A stretch of DNA of 64,000 nucleotides, from the NCBI GenBank assembly GCA_903813345.2, contig CAIIXF020000002.1, positions 844,001 through 908,000 of the forward strand, given 5' to 3'. Shown piece after piece: positions 12,101-24,500 of the stretch. Position 1 is the first letter of the stretch, and each line of letters begins with the position of its first letter. The notes beneath the pieces were generated by a model. That model was not told the DNA's origin. It ran no database searches and was given only the letters and a program-made list of their open reading frames with translations. The translations under genes and the position numbers were made by a program. This DNA is from Owenia fusiformis. Taxonomy: Eukaryota > Annelida > Polychaeta > Sabellida > Oweniidae.

Positions 12101-13313
12101 GTAAGTTATTGGTGTGTATGAAAAAGTCATTGGTATGTATGGGTAAGTTGGTATATACCGATAAGTAATTGGTTTGCATGGGTTAGTCATGGGTATGTAT
12201 GGGTAAGTTATTGGTGTGTATGGGTAAGTAATTGGTGTCTATGAGGAAGCTTTTGGTATGTATGGGGAAGTTATTAGTGTATATAGGTAGGTCATTGGTT
12301 TGTATTGGTAAGTCATTGGTGTGTATGGGTAAGCTATTGGTATGTATGGGGAAGTTATTAGTGTATATTGGTGGGTCATTGGTTTGTATTGGTAAGTCAT
12401 TGGTGTGTATGGGTAAGTTAGTATATATATGGATAGGTCATTGGTTTGTAAATTAGTAAGTCATTGGTGTGTATGGGGAAGCTATTGGTATGTATGGGGA
12501 AGTTAGTGTATATGGGTAGGTCATTGGTTTGTATTGGTAAGTCATGGGTGTGTATGTTTAGTAATTTGGGTTAATGGCTAAGTTCTTAGATGAGGAATTT
12601 TAATTAATGGTGAAGTTTATTTGAGTAAATTGAAGGGGTTTATAGGTAATTATGGGCACCCTTGCTTGTTTTTAGTCCTCTGAATAATGAACATCATGAA
12701 TGATAGTATATGAGTCTTTGTATATATGTTGTAGCTAACTAATGTTTTGCCTTGAAAGTTATTTCTTTGTTATGATTTGCAAGTTCAGTAATTGCTCACA
12801 CATCAGTCTCTCACCTGATACAATTATCAGTTATATGTCAGCTTGACCTGACAAACAACAGCTGAGCGACTATTACTAGTATTCAATGTTAAAGGGCCTT
12901 CTTCTGGGTACACATACTAGCTGTATTTCATTGTTAAAGGGCCTTATTCTGAGTACACCTAGCAGCTGTATTATTTAATGTTAAAGGGCCTTATTCTGAG
13001 TACATGGTTTACCAAGCCTTTTATACTGTATATTCGATTTAGTTGATGCATGGTTTTGGCAAAATATAAAAAAACACCAAGAATTCACATATTTTGTGAA
13101 AGTTTCCAAAAGATCTGTCCCGTGTATCAGGTCACTTACACTTTAGTTTTACAACTATGACATTTCAGTCCGACATTGTCCATTTTGCTGTTTTATTTTT
13201 CAGAGAAATATGACTATGTTGGAAAACTTCTTAGGCCTGGAGAAAGTCCAACTGACTACTCAGACAATGAAGAAGATTCATCGAAAGACGGAGAGAAGTC
13301 GAAAGATGATTGA
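5893..13313 (+). CDS. PGRMC: Membrane-associated progesterone receptor component (PGRMC1/2 family)
   Basis: Complete three-exon gene: 5893-6199, 11402-11557, 13204-13313, joined in frame (both introns phase 1) to 190 residues; human PGRMC1 has 195. The protein is a single-pass ER membrane haem protein of the cytochrome b5-like MAPR family. In vertebrates it binds haem, supports cytochrome P450 enzymes and affects sterol metabolism. Seen here: a short lumenal N-terminus, a membrane helix ([19 protein letters not shown]), then the cyt-b5-like domain with [34 protein letters not shown] and DEYDDLSDL. Both tyrosines equivalent to human Y107 and Y113 (haem contact) are kept. The tail [13 protein letters not shown] retains the acidic serine site. 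ATG 5893 is chosen; the longer frame from 5854 begins with GTG. Whether it is the PGRMC1 or PGRMC2 type cannot be told, as invertebrates usually have one. Confidence 0.97.
6200..11401 (+). other. PGRMC intron 1 (5.2 kb)
   Basis: No exon-like frame seen. It holds the MITE at 6469-7049, a degenerate tandem patch of AAAATGTTAC-like words near 7860-7960, a paired direct repeat near 8745-8990 (AGTCTCCAG..TTTTTTGTGGAT, two copies about 130 bp apart), and a fragment of the ACAGTAAAACCTGT family near 8677. Confidence 0.7.
6469..7049. mobile_element. hAT-like MITE in PGRMC intron 1
   Basis: Terminal inverted repeat TAGAGGTGTCACGG at both ends. The flanks ATTCACAA and ATTCGCCA agree at 6 of 8 bases, so they could be a decayed 8-bp target duplication. 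The interior has repeated GGTACGG/GGGACGG words and no transposase. Confidence 0.6.
11402..11557 (+). CDS. PGRMC: PGRMC coding exon 2
   Basis: Core of the cyt-b5-like domain, from [14 protein letters not shown] to EWEEQFM. Acceptor TTTCTAG, donor ATGG|GTAAGT. The last bases of the exon are the first bases of the minisatellite that fills the following intron. Confidence 0.95.
11554..12556 (+). repeat. Splice-donor-derived 21-bp minisatellite
   Basis: About 45 copies of a 21-bp unit (ATGGGTAAGTCATTGG plus GTGT), diverging with distance. The first copy includes the final ATGG of exon 2 and its donor GTAAGT; later copies repeat donor-like GGTAAGT again and again. Copies 1-4 stay open in the exon frame, 7 residues each (MGKSLVC type), until a TAA at about 11653. 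Shadow ORFs on both strands here come from the repeat. Confidence 0.93.
12557..13203 (+). other. Rest of PGRMC intron 2
   Basis: Contains three tandem copies of a roughly 60-bp unit (about 12888-13010) built on TTAAAGGGCCTTATTCTG, each followed by GTACA and a CTAGC-like word. No coding seen. Confidence 0.6.
13204..13313 (+). CDS. PGRMC: PGRMC coding exon 3
   Basis: Encodes [20 protein letters not shown] and the acidic/lysine-rich tail, ending TGA at 13311-13313. Acceptor TTTATTTTTCAG. Confidence 0.95.
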
Positions 13314-15847
13314 TACTGACCTTATAAGGAGATATTTACCAAATATGGATATATGTACCAGTGATGGTAGTATTTTTGCAGATGAATGATTTTAGCATTA
13401 GGCACAACAGATAATTGGAAAACCAGGGTTTGCAATAAAATTTGGAACTTAAAAGATGTGAAAAATACAGAATTAAAATTGACTTAAAATTTATGGATAC
13501 TTGTCCATTAAGTATTTATTTCAGCCCAAAACAGTCGGTTTTGTGCTTTTTGAAACACAAAACCGGGCCGTTTAATACCCAAAAAAGGACATAGTGTGAT
13601 ATTATTCATGAAATATTTTCGAAAAATTTGGGTATAAGTAAGATATGACAAATATCCCATTCTTTTTTCTGAACAGAAATATTCCAAGAGATGGACAACG
13701 TATACTGAATATAGAATGGAATATTTGTTGTTTTATTCATTGTTGTGTTTCTAACTCACATATACACCAGGGGAGAATAACCCCTTTACCAATGAGAACG
13801 TGAGAAACATTCCAATGAAAATATTATAAAACACCATAACTACAAAAACATAAAACAAAACAAAGCAAAATTCTACACTAAACAGCCTGCTTCTGGAAGA
13901 AATAGACCAGAAAATACAAAGATTGCAAAGCCACAAAATAATTCTAGGGGAAGATTTCAATGTGCCACTTAATCACCACACTGACAAAAGTGGAGCACAG
14001 GACTAAATAAAAATCGTGTAAATTTCAAAAACCTTAGGGTAATTAAAGGTTACATTAGAAAACTGCCAAATCTACAGTCCTGCATTTTGTAGAAATAAAA
14101 AAATTATTTTTCGTCATGACTAGGGAACAATATTCCATTTGTACATATCTAGATGATGCTGGGACTGCTAGTCGTTCAAACTCAAGTTTGAAACTTGAAA
14201 TATTATTTTTTTTAAAAATGACTGTATAAAGTAGAATGTTCCCCCATTGTACAGCACATTTAATGAGAAATACTGTATAAATTGACAAATGTTTTAATCG
14301 TGTATATATATAAAAGTTAACTGTCTCCGGACTGTAAAAATCTGTTCATTGTACAAAATAATGTTCTCCAAATTAGATGTATTAATTATACTATGATTAA
14401 TTTTAACTGGTATTATAATTACAGTGAAAATTGTAAAGTGGAATACCATAGGTCATTTATGTGGAACACCTCAATAAGTGGAACACTCCAGGTAGCATTT
14501 TCCCAATCATAATTGAACACCTCTCAACACTTTTGAGGTCAAGAAGTTAGAACTTAGAAACACAGTTGCCTGACTGTCAATGGTAACCACTTGGCAAAGA
14601 ACAAGGAAAAGCTAGTTGCCTATTGGGCAATGAACTAAATGCCAATATGTTAAATTGGGCAATCACTTTTCACTATTGGTAATGAATTAGGAAAAACAGG
14701 TTGCCTTTGGGCAGTGAACTAAATGCCAATGCATTTATTGTAATCATGCCTATCATGCCATGCCTTTGGGATCATTAACATTAGTTCAAAGTTGTTCCAC
14801 TTGTGCAGGTGTTCTACCATACTCTAAAACAATTCTTGCCTAACATGTACTAGTATTCTATAAATAGCATAGCTTCAATGAAATGTATCGATGGTTAACA
14901 GTGGAGTGTCATAGTTAAAGGCAGTTCTTGTTACTGTATACCAAACTGTACTTAAAACTGTAACGTATCTTGTATTATATGTTAGGTACTATAGTACTAG
15001 TATACTGTAAATAAATGAATAGATTAAATCTAATGCATGCTGGGTAATGGAAGAACGGTATTTAGCGAAAAGGAGACTCCATTGTCTTAATTCAGATCAC
15101 TAATTCTTTATTTTATTTTTTATTTTTTCTCTAAAATTTCTAAAAAATCTGCAATTGATGAATGAATTAATTGGATATACCGGATGAATCATTTTTGCTG
15201 TTTGTGAGAAAAACTCAATTACAGTGAAACCTGTATATCTGAACACCTCTCTAGTCCAAACACCTCTAAATGTGAATGCTTTTTGACAGTCCCATATTTT
15301 AATTTGCATACTGTTCATGGTCGATCATACAAATTATGTTCCCTATGCTTGCTTTACAAACTTATCTACATCGGCTGCTTTTATATGTTTACTTAAAATT
15401 CATATTGAATTCAGATTACTGTAAAATATATATTAATGGCACAGTGGCAGGCGAAATTGTAATTCATGATTTTGCAATTTCTTTTGGCATTTTGGACTTG
15501 CAATAATTCAGCTATTTCTATGCTTCTGAATGGTTTAATTCCTTATTTGTATATTTTTCGTGTTTTGGTTTTAAATCATGCAATGTGGAATTTCTGAATT
15601 TAGGGGGATTTTCTCTATGTTAAAACAATTATGATCAAGTACTACAATAGTAATATATTTTTCATTCAAGTATTTGATATCACCATTTGTGAGTGAAGCT
15701 ACGTTTTAATTGTAAATGATTCTTGAAATGTGGTATTTTCAGTCACTTTAAATGATCTTGGTGCCAAAGTTGGGGAATTAAAGTTGACTATGTTTACTTA
15801 TTTTAGAGATTATCAACAACTAAATTGAGAGAAGTAAAAATATTGAA

Positions 15848-16050
15848 TAATGAGGTGTCAAGGGGAAATAATGAGGTGACAATGGGGTGACGAGAGGGAA
15901 AATGAGGTGACGAGGAGAAACAATGAGTGGGAAAATCAGATGACGAGAGGAAACAATGGGGTGATGAGGTGAAGAATGAGGTGACGAGGGACATGAGATG
16001 ACGGATGGAAATAATGAGGTGACAAGGGGAATAATTGGGTGACAAGGGGC
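15848..16050. repeat. Degenerate GAGGTGACGAGGGGAAA array
   Basis: Irregular copies of an AATGAGGTGACGAGGGGAA-type unit of about 15-35 bp. The minus-strand frames here (Ser/His/Pro-rich) are repeat shadows. Confidence 0.65.
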
Positions 16051-16194
16051 TTATTGATTGATTGCAATTGTATATAGAAGGTGCTAATGTAATGTGTAAA
16101 TGTATCATGTAATGTATATAAAATGCCTTCATATTGATTTAATATGGTCCAAAAAAGCATTTAATGTAAGATTTGAACCAGTGTTTAGTTTGTT

Positions 16195-16280
16195 TTAGAG
16201 TGGCCTTTACTACTAGATTACCCATTGATTACTACTAGATTACCCAATGATTACTACTAGATTACCCATTGATTATTCGA
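16195..16280. repeat. Short tandem repeat, three copies
   Basis: Three copies of a 22-bp unit, TTACTACTAGATTACCCATT plus GA. Confidence 0.75.
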
Positions 16281-16344
16281 TTCATCAACAGTTTGTGTAC
16301 ATTAGAGAAACCAGTTTAATATGAACATAAATGAATGTCCAGTA

Positions 16345-16615
16345 GATGTGTTCACATTGTGATGTGTTCACATTGTGATGTGTTCACATTGTGAAGTGTT
16401 CACATTGTGATGTGTTCACATTGTGATGTGTTCACATTGTGAAGTGTTCACATTGTGATGTGTTCACATTGTGATGTGTTCACATTGTGATGTGTTCACA
16501 TTGTGAAGTGTTCACATTGTGATGTGTTCACATTGTGATGTGTTCACATTGTGATGTGTTCACATTGTGATGTGTTCACATATTGAAGTGTTCACATTGT
16601 GATGTGTTCACATAT
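16345..16615. repeat. 16-bp minisatellite inside a dispersed element
   Basis: About 16 copies of GATGTGTTCACATTGT. The outer flanks (ACCAGTTTAATATGAACAT.. and ..ATGTTCATATTAGATATGG) look like the ends of the ACAGTAAAACCTGT element family, so the array seems to have grown inside one copy of that element. Confidence 0.75.
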
Positions 16616-17914
16616 ATGTTCATATTAGATATGGAGTGACTGTAATCATAAAAACCAAGCAAAAACAATTGTTATTTAAATATCTTTCTGATGATTGATT
16701 AAAATTTCATATTACAGTGTACAACTGAATGAGCTAAAATGTTAAACTGCATGTCTAGAGATAGAGATAGACATCTACATATGAAGTGGCGTTTTCATTT
16801 TTTATGTGTTTCTCTTCCTGGTTGTACAATATTCGGGCAGATATGTAACTAACAATTCATATGATGCGTGACATTTTGTTTATTGTCCATAACAAAAAAA
16901 TAATTCATATATTTACAAAATACGCAAATCTTTTTTTGTTCCAGTTGGTAATCCTTTAAGGCCCTGTGAAATGAGTTTGACATTTTGAAATCATTTCATG
17001 GTAGCTTTAACTTTAGAACATGTAGACTGTTAGATGTACCGTAACATTATTTTACTAAACTTTTGATTTGGAATAAAATATATATGTATATGAAGAAATG
17101 ATAAACGAAATGTTTTGTGATTTCGTTCCGTAAACAGAATTGCCGCACAGGTGTCAGTGGATATATTTATCATGATATGGCGGAAAGTGCAAACAATGAT
17201 TTTCACCATATTGCTAAAACTGCTTACTGTTTACAAAACTGTTTATTTACCAAGACTAAATTTATGTTATTTGATTAAAAAGATATGGAAATAGAGAAAT
17301 TCTTAAAAATCTTAGGCCTTGACCCGTCCTACTACCGTAATCCCGTCCACACGGAATTCCCGTGGAAATAATTGGGATCCATGTGGGTTTCACAAGGATT
17401 CCACATGGATATGGATTGGCTGTGTGGTAGAAATTAAAGTGGTAACATAAGTATCTGTAAATAATGATTCACACTTTAGTCTTTGTAGTAATAAGGCCAT
17501 GGACGGAGGCAGGCCAGGCATTGCCCATATCAAAATTTCTCAAAAACTATTTGAGCAGACATTATCAATATGTGCGAAAATTATATCGAATTTACAGTAT
17601 TTTATTACCTCAACTCAAATTTTGCCTCGCCAATTATACTTTACCTCACCAAATCATTTAGATCCTTGCATATGATGACATGTTGTCATGCCAATGACAT
17701 GTTGTCATGCCAATGCCTTGTTTTCAACATTGTACAGTAACATTTCATATTTCTCACATATTTAATGTGATATCCCTTATTTGACAATTTACCATGTCTA
17801 CCTTCTGACCTTGTTTTGAACATCTACTGAGTAGGCTAACATTTCGATTTCATACTTCTCAATTTATTTATTTAACACATCTCATACCAAATTGTGCCTC
17901 ATTTTGGACATCTT

Positions 17915-18513
17915 TTACTTTTTTTGAAACATTTCAACATGAGATCTCATATGTGTCACCTTATTGGTCTCAATTACGATTTTGCTGCACACAGCACATT
18001 GTAAATCTTTAGCTAGATGATGCTGGAGGCCTCGATTGCTTTGGAACAATTTATAGCAGTCCCGACATTGGTGTGATTTCTCCCCTGTGTGCGCAGCACC
18101 GTGATTGGTCGGATCATCACCCAGTTGATCGAGTCTACGGTTGCATACGTCGCAATATTTGTTATGTACCAACTGATTGTGGTATTCCAAACAACGTTTT
18201 GAAAACATGTTTTTATAGCATAACGAGCAAGTGTAGTTATCAGATACCTCAAAAGGTGGCGGGACTGCATCGATTGTATCATATAATTGATTTGCATTTT
18301 GTAACATCATGGATGTACTATGGGCTGTGATTGTTTGATCCTGGTAGGTAGCAGGCACTGTGATTGGCTGATCCTGGTAGGCAGCAGGAGTTGTGATTGG
18401 TTGATCCTGATAAGTTTGCCGTGTATGGGATGTCTGGTAAGATTTGGATATTGCAGGTGATGGCCATTGTTCCTGTATTGTAGCGTATATATCTCCAGTC
18501 GTACAGGCAGGGC
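17915..18513 (-). CDS. Alternative terminal zinc-finger exon F
   Basis: Acceptor TAATTTCATAG at 18514-18524; begins PACTTGDIYATIQ after the split Gly codon and ends TAA. The N-terminal half carries an 11-residue repeat (YQDQPITTPAA, YQDQPITVPAT, YQDQTITAHST). The C-terminal half has fingers YTCSLC..H....H, KYCDVC..H...H, a CRDCYKLF module ending HH, and CAVC..HMRSH. An HTGEK linker precedes the third. The frame runs on upstream to an ATG at 18577 by chance, through the intron. Confidence 0.82.
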
Positions 18514-21500
18514 CTATGAAATTAGACAAACCAATAAGAAAATGACATTGCAAGTTTCTATTTCGCAAAACATGCATTTCAGTAACAGTTCATTAGTTTT
18601 CATTTCTGGTAATGACCAAAAACTTTACTATACATATCCATTACACACAGAAAGTGTATTTCATTGCTGGATGGAAAGAAGTGAAACACCCTTGAACCAA
18701 GGATGTGCTGGGTGGATTGGTACCTTTTAACATGTGTACAAATGTGGAAAAAATCTGACAAGTGGGTTTCCTGATATCTAATGACTGGACTTATATAAAT
18801 AACTTCTAAAATGGCGGCCAGGAATCAAATTTGAAAAAAACTGATGTGTGGTTTTCTTGAATAGCAATGGCAAAATGGAAAATGTCGCCACCTGCAATTT
18901 GTTACAGACACCCACCGCCGAACCCTGACCACTGAACCCTGACAGCCGAACACCATCCACAAAAAAGTTTGAGATAATATTTCACCACTTCTGTGGGTGA
19001 CATAAAAACTGATCAACATAATAGCAATAAATAAAAATAAAAAACATGAACTCTAGGAACACATGTTCTCATTATTTCTTTTAATACTAATCAATCTACA
19101 AATTACATGCTCATAAAAGCAGCTACATTATATTTTATGACTAAACTGTAACAAACCTACATGTACATCATAGTTGTGGGCATTCAGATGTAAATGGACA
19201 ATATATTGCAATTATTAACTAATTCATCACTATTTACTTTGTGGTAATTTATGAAATTAATTGTTGCTACCCTTTTAGTAAAAATCTACCAGATAGACAG
19301 GTAAGTCACAAAAGGCGACCTATACAAAAGTAAATAGCCCAGTCATTCAGCATTGGTTTTCAACTATACAGGGTGTCAAATAAGTCCCGTCCCCCCCCCC
19401 CTCTACAGCCAAAACCAAGATATATGGTACCAAGTGTGATATATCATTGGAAAGGTCTTCGAAAGTTATGTTGACTAGCATATATCCGACACATGTCAAT
19501 CAATCTCACAAATTTTTACATTGTATCAATTGAGGTGACCATAGGCCCAGAAACATTGACATAATTTAAACCTCGTTAAATGTTCCTGCATTGGTCTTTT
19601 CCCAATGGCCACAATCTTATAACTATGCTGACCGAGTGATTAACAGTTGTTTCGGTTACCTGTTTTGGCTCACCCTGTACTGGTAGTAATTAGATACAGG
19701 GGCAACAAAGCATAATTATATGTTTAACTTTTTCAAAAGTTGAGTTTCATCTTTATTCTTTGAACATGGTTGATCTCACCTTTCCAAAGAGGACAAGAAA
19801 TCAGGACAGGTTGATCAAAATGCAACTGGCCTTCGTGTCATATTAAAATTGAAAATATCAAAGGCCATGACACCTCATATACTGTAAAACCTGTCTAATC
19901 CGAATGTCAAAGGTGATCGGACTAGCAGGTGTTCACATTTCAAGTTTTTTTAACATGGCAGTCAATGGGCCATGAGAGAATTACATTTTGAGACCAAAAA
20001 ATGTTCTCATCGAGAGGTGTTCAGATTAGAGAGGTGTTCAGATATACAGGTTTTACTATATTTGAGTGTCATTGAAATATTAACAGCATCTAAACTGTAT
20101 TTTCTCGTCTTACTCAGAGTCATTGACTATACCTTTCCAATTTTTTGGCCCACTCTGTACTTGCACAATATGATTGAACTGTCCTATTGAACGTTATCAT
20201 CTAATCAAATGTTAGGAAAATATATCAGAGCAAAGGTTCAACTCCAATGACACGATCTGCTAAAAATTAAAACTTTGCCAAGTGGTGCTGCTTCATATGT
20301 GATTGCTTCATGCTTCGTTGAATCTTCTTTTTACACACAACACACAATAAGTCTAGTTTGCCATGATGGAAATAGCCACTGTGTGAGTTGAATAGCTTAT
20401 AACAATATTTGCACTGGTGTGGCTTCTCCCCTGTATGTTTAAGTCCATGCTCTTGAACGTTTGGCTCGTCATCGAGACGTAATTGGCATACATCGCAATA
20501 TAGATTGTGAACCACTGATGTATGATATTCCAAGCAGCGATCATTTGGAAAATCTTTGAAACATTTATTGCACATAGATGTCTCTTGAATGTCGATGGGT
20601 TCGGGAATTTCGCGTATGGTCATATATCGTTGTTGCTCCAGTGCTTCGCCATACACACCAGTAGTACACATTGATGGGTCAGAATTTGTTCCTTGGAGTT
20701 CTAGTTTTGGTCCGCCTGGTTGCATGGACTGATGAGGCTGATTCCCCAGTGCATATTCTTGAGATCTCCCCAGTGTGGATTCAAAGTTCTCCCCAGATAC
20801 AGGCTCATAGACGCACCCTACAGATATATAAAATCTAATAATGATATTTCTGTGAATTCTTAAGATTTCCCCAGTGTGGATTCAAAGTTCTCCCCAGATA
20901 CAGGCTCATAGACGTACCGTACGGATATATAAAATCTAATGATATTTCTATGAATTCTTAAGATCTCATCGATATGGATTCAAAGTTTTCCCTAGTTACA
21001 TTACAAATTGAAGAACGGGGAAATGGCTCATCTCAAGATCTCCAAAGTTTTGTAATAAATTCTACACATACTCCTGGACTAACCCAACTAATTAACAAAT
21101 TGATGGAAGTGCTCATGTTGAAAAATAGTTCTCTAACATACTCAGGGCTGTCAACTTGGGACCACCTAATATGAGTGACTTCAAAATGTTGGACACCTAA
21201 GTCCAAATCTGAACACTTTTGTCCAAATTTTGAACACCTTTGGCCAACTTTTAAACACCTTTGGCCAAAGTTTGAGCACCTTTGCCAAACTTTGAACACC
21301 TCAAATTTTTCGCGATCGCTACGCTCGCGTTGTCGTCAACGGGGGGGGGGGGGGGGGGGGGGGGGGGGTTTGGTACGAAAAATTTCCAATGAACATGCGT
21401 GACACATACGGGATTCGTGTGACAAATCCGAACAAATTGCGTTCGTTTTTTTCCGGCGTTCGTATTTTTACCGTATCGTAAACATATTTCGAAAAAATTT

Positions 21501-24500
21501 CTACAGAAATATTTTTTGCGTGACATTTTCTGTCACGCAAAAAAAACTGGCGTGACTTCAAATTCTTCAGCAAATGCGTGACAAATACGCAAATTGCGGG
21601 ACAGTTGACAGGCCTGCATACTGTACTCCCATTTAATTTCACGTGTTTTAATTTCGGGAATTTTGAGAAAACACAATTTCGCAGCTATTAAATCTCGCAG
21701 ATTTCACAAGATCCTGTTATTATCTAAATCTTCAAGCTCTGTAAATAAGGTTACCTCATGTACAGTAAGTACACCTACCAAATGTCATATTTTGATAACA
21801 TTTACAATTATTACTAGATCTTGGTCAATGGTATGCAGCACCTTTACCTCTATTACATCATCATTTTCAATTTATTTGATCTGATAAACCACTGTAACAG
21901 ACATTGTTGCTTAGTATCCTATTTATCGCCTAATAACACTGGACAAATTTATTGACAATTTCGCGAAGATAAATTTTCGCGATTTTACTACAATCGCGAA
22001 AAACCCGAATCTAAATCGCACGCTAAAAATACTGGGAGTACAGTAATGATTTTAGCTGCATAACCCCTCCCTCTTTTTTCAAAATAGTTCAAACACATAT
22101 CGTACTATTCAGAATTTATTATGCATACAAAATTATTCACAGAGTATTGGTCTTTGATACAAATCTTCTTTTCTGTAAATATCTAAACTAAAGGATTTCA
22201 CATCAAGTACGTGGTATGACAAATTCAAAGAAATATCAAATCTGGCCAATAAAAGATTTTTAAAGGCCTCAATGAGTGCATGATTTCAAGCATGTACGTC
22301 TTGTATCAAGATTTTCAATGAAGGTGGTAGCCTGAATTGGCTGTAATTTGATATATCATCATTTACTATGGATGAAGTCTAAATATATATCTCTGTACAG
22401 TACTTGTACATGAAGTAAATTGCTGCACAAGTCCTAAAATTTCTAAACTGAGACAGATGGACTGATAGCAGGCTGTACTAACTCTAACATTACATTCATT
22501 GGTATAATGAACAATATGTAACACTTAGTAACTGTTTGGCTGCTATTTTCATATGATACTCAATATCTAAAAAACAAATATTGTCATTTTCCAAAATAAG
22601 TATCTTCCTATTATCAGGGGTTTTATCAGCAGCATTAATTTTGCCTATTATTTTCATTCATTTAGCCTGTTGTGAGAAATTCAAGTGAAAACCCTGATTA
22701 TATCAATGGTTTCAAATGTAATTTCATGTGACGACTACGATCTCCTTTCTTGATACGTTTACTGCAAACTTGACACTGAAGCTGCTTGCTATTGTGATGG
22801 CTAAGCCCCATACCGGAGTTGAATAGTTTATAACACAAAGGACACTGAAATGGTTTGCTTCCTTTGTGCTTAAGCCCATGAGATTCAATGTTCTCTTCGC
22901 CTTCTACCCGAGCATTGCAAACATCACAGAAGAATCTGTGGACAACTTGGGTGTGATACTCCATACAGGCGAGAGTTGGGAATATCATTTTGCAGTCATG
23001 ACATGGATAATCCTCTAAAACAACACTAGGTTCAGGCACTTCAGTGATATCATTATACAATATTACGTTTCCTTGAGGGGTGGCTACGGAAGCACCATTA
23101 TCCCTTTCATTCTTATAGCTCTCAAATCCTGCGCTTTCAGTATCATGTACGATGGTATATACAGAGCCTTCTCCAGTTTGGATATTATAGTCTTGTGAGT
23201 GGTAACTTCCAGTATCAAAACCTTGTATGTTTATGTCCTTGTCCCCAGTGTGTAGGTTATGCAGGCTCCCTGATATTTCGCCAGTATGGAATTCTCTCCA
23301 GTTTCTGTCTTTATCACCAGTGTGAAACCCTGCATTGCAAAATATAAACTCCAATCAGTAACTCCATTGGTATATTTAATACACAGTTTAACTGCTGGTT
23401 TTCAATGTTTTCACTGTTAATGCTAACTTTAAATAAATAGATTTGATTGTTTAAAGTTTGAAATGCTTCTGATCATTATATTTTGAAGAGACAAGGCATT
23501 ATGTTTGCTAGGGTAAATCAATTTTTATGTTTGGTCATATCAATAAATGTTCAAATAACAATTTGTTATTATTTGTCACTTCGCCTGATTATGTATTCTA
23601 CTAGGCCTACATTGATCTTTGATCTCAAATGAATCCTTTCACAAACTATCCCCAAGAAATACTACAAAGAGTTTTCTTAAAAGTGTATTCACCAATATAC
23701 AGGTTAAATTATGAATAGTATTGGCAAACATGTAGGGAGGCAGGGACCCTCTAAGGTGGGACCAAAAAATTTAGGTAAAAAATCTGCTCCTCCCCACAAC
23801 AACAGGGTAATTTAGACAACCGGGTTATTAACATTTAGATCACCTTTTTTGGCTCACCCTGTACTAGAGCTATTACAAATGGATTAACTGAGGGCAGGGC
23901 TCTATTATGCCTAAAATGTCATACTAAGGTTCAATTGCTCATCCATGGCAGCCCCTTGTTATTTCCTATATCAAACCAAAATATCCCAATGCTTTGTCAT
24001 AACTATATAAAATAATAAAAAAACACTGGTTGTTTTCCATGATACCTGTCAAACACACTTACAAGGCTAATTTAAATTTTAAATAACATAGTAAATTTTA
24101 ATATCTCTAATGTCATTTAAGTACATAGAGAGGAGAGCCCCTCAATAAGCGCAATGCTTCTAGGAAATCCCCTTAAATAAATAAATTAAAAAACAAACAT
24201 TTCATTTGTTGGTAAAATGAACAATATGTAATGATTGGAAACTTTTAGAAGCTTACATTTTGGTACGAAACTAAATATTCAACAATGAATACGGTCATTT
24301 TCCAAAATAGGTCTTCAAATGTAATTTCAGGTGACGACTACGTTCCCCTTTCTTGATGCGTTTATTGCAGACTTTGCACTGAATCAGCTTGCTGTTGTGG
24401 TGACCAAGTCCACTGAGGGAATTGAATAGTTTATAACACAATGGACACTGAAATGGTTTGCTCTCTTTGTGTTTAAGCCCATGAGATTCAATGTTCTCTT

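Larger units (their letters stand above)
13314..17914 (+). other. PGRMC 3' flank / intergenic
   Basis: Candidate polyadenylation signals are AATAAA near 13434 and near 17072, so the 3' UTR may be short or about 3.7 kb. The rest is repeats: a dispersed element about 14440-14830 (ends resembling GTGGAATACCATAG), a fragment of the ACAGTAAAACCTGT family at about 15219-15290, and several tandem arrays listed separately. No gene seen. Confidence 0.55.

Noticed and set aside
11718-12456. ORFs with GKSLVCM or NLPIHTND repeats on both strands
   Set aside because: Products of the 21-bp intron array; only the first four units connect to PGRMC.
16345-16615. CRISPR-like array
   Set aside because: Units are contiguous 16-mers without spacers, in animal intergenic DNA.
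21319-21642. Proline-rich ORFs around the G run
   Set aside because: They depend on a 28-G homopolymer in an intron; no splice or domain support.
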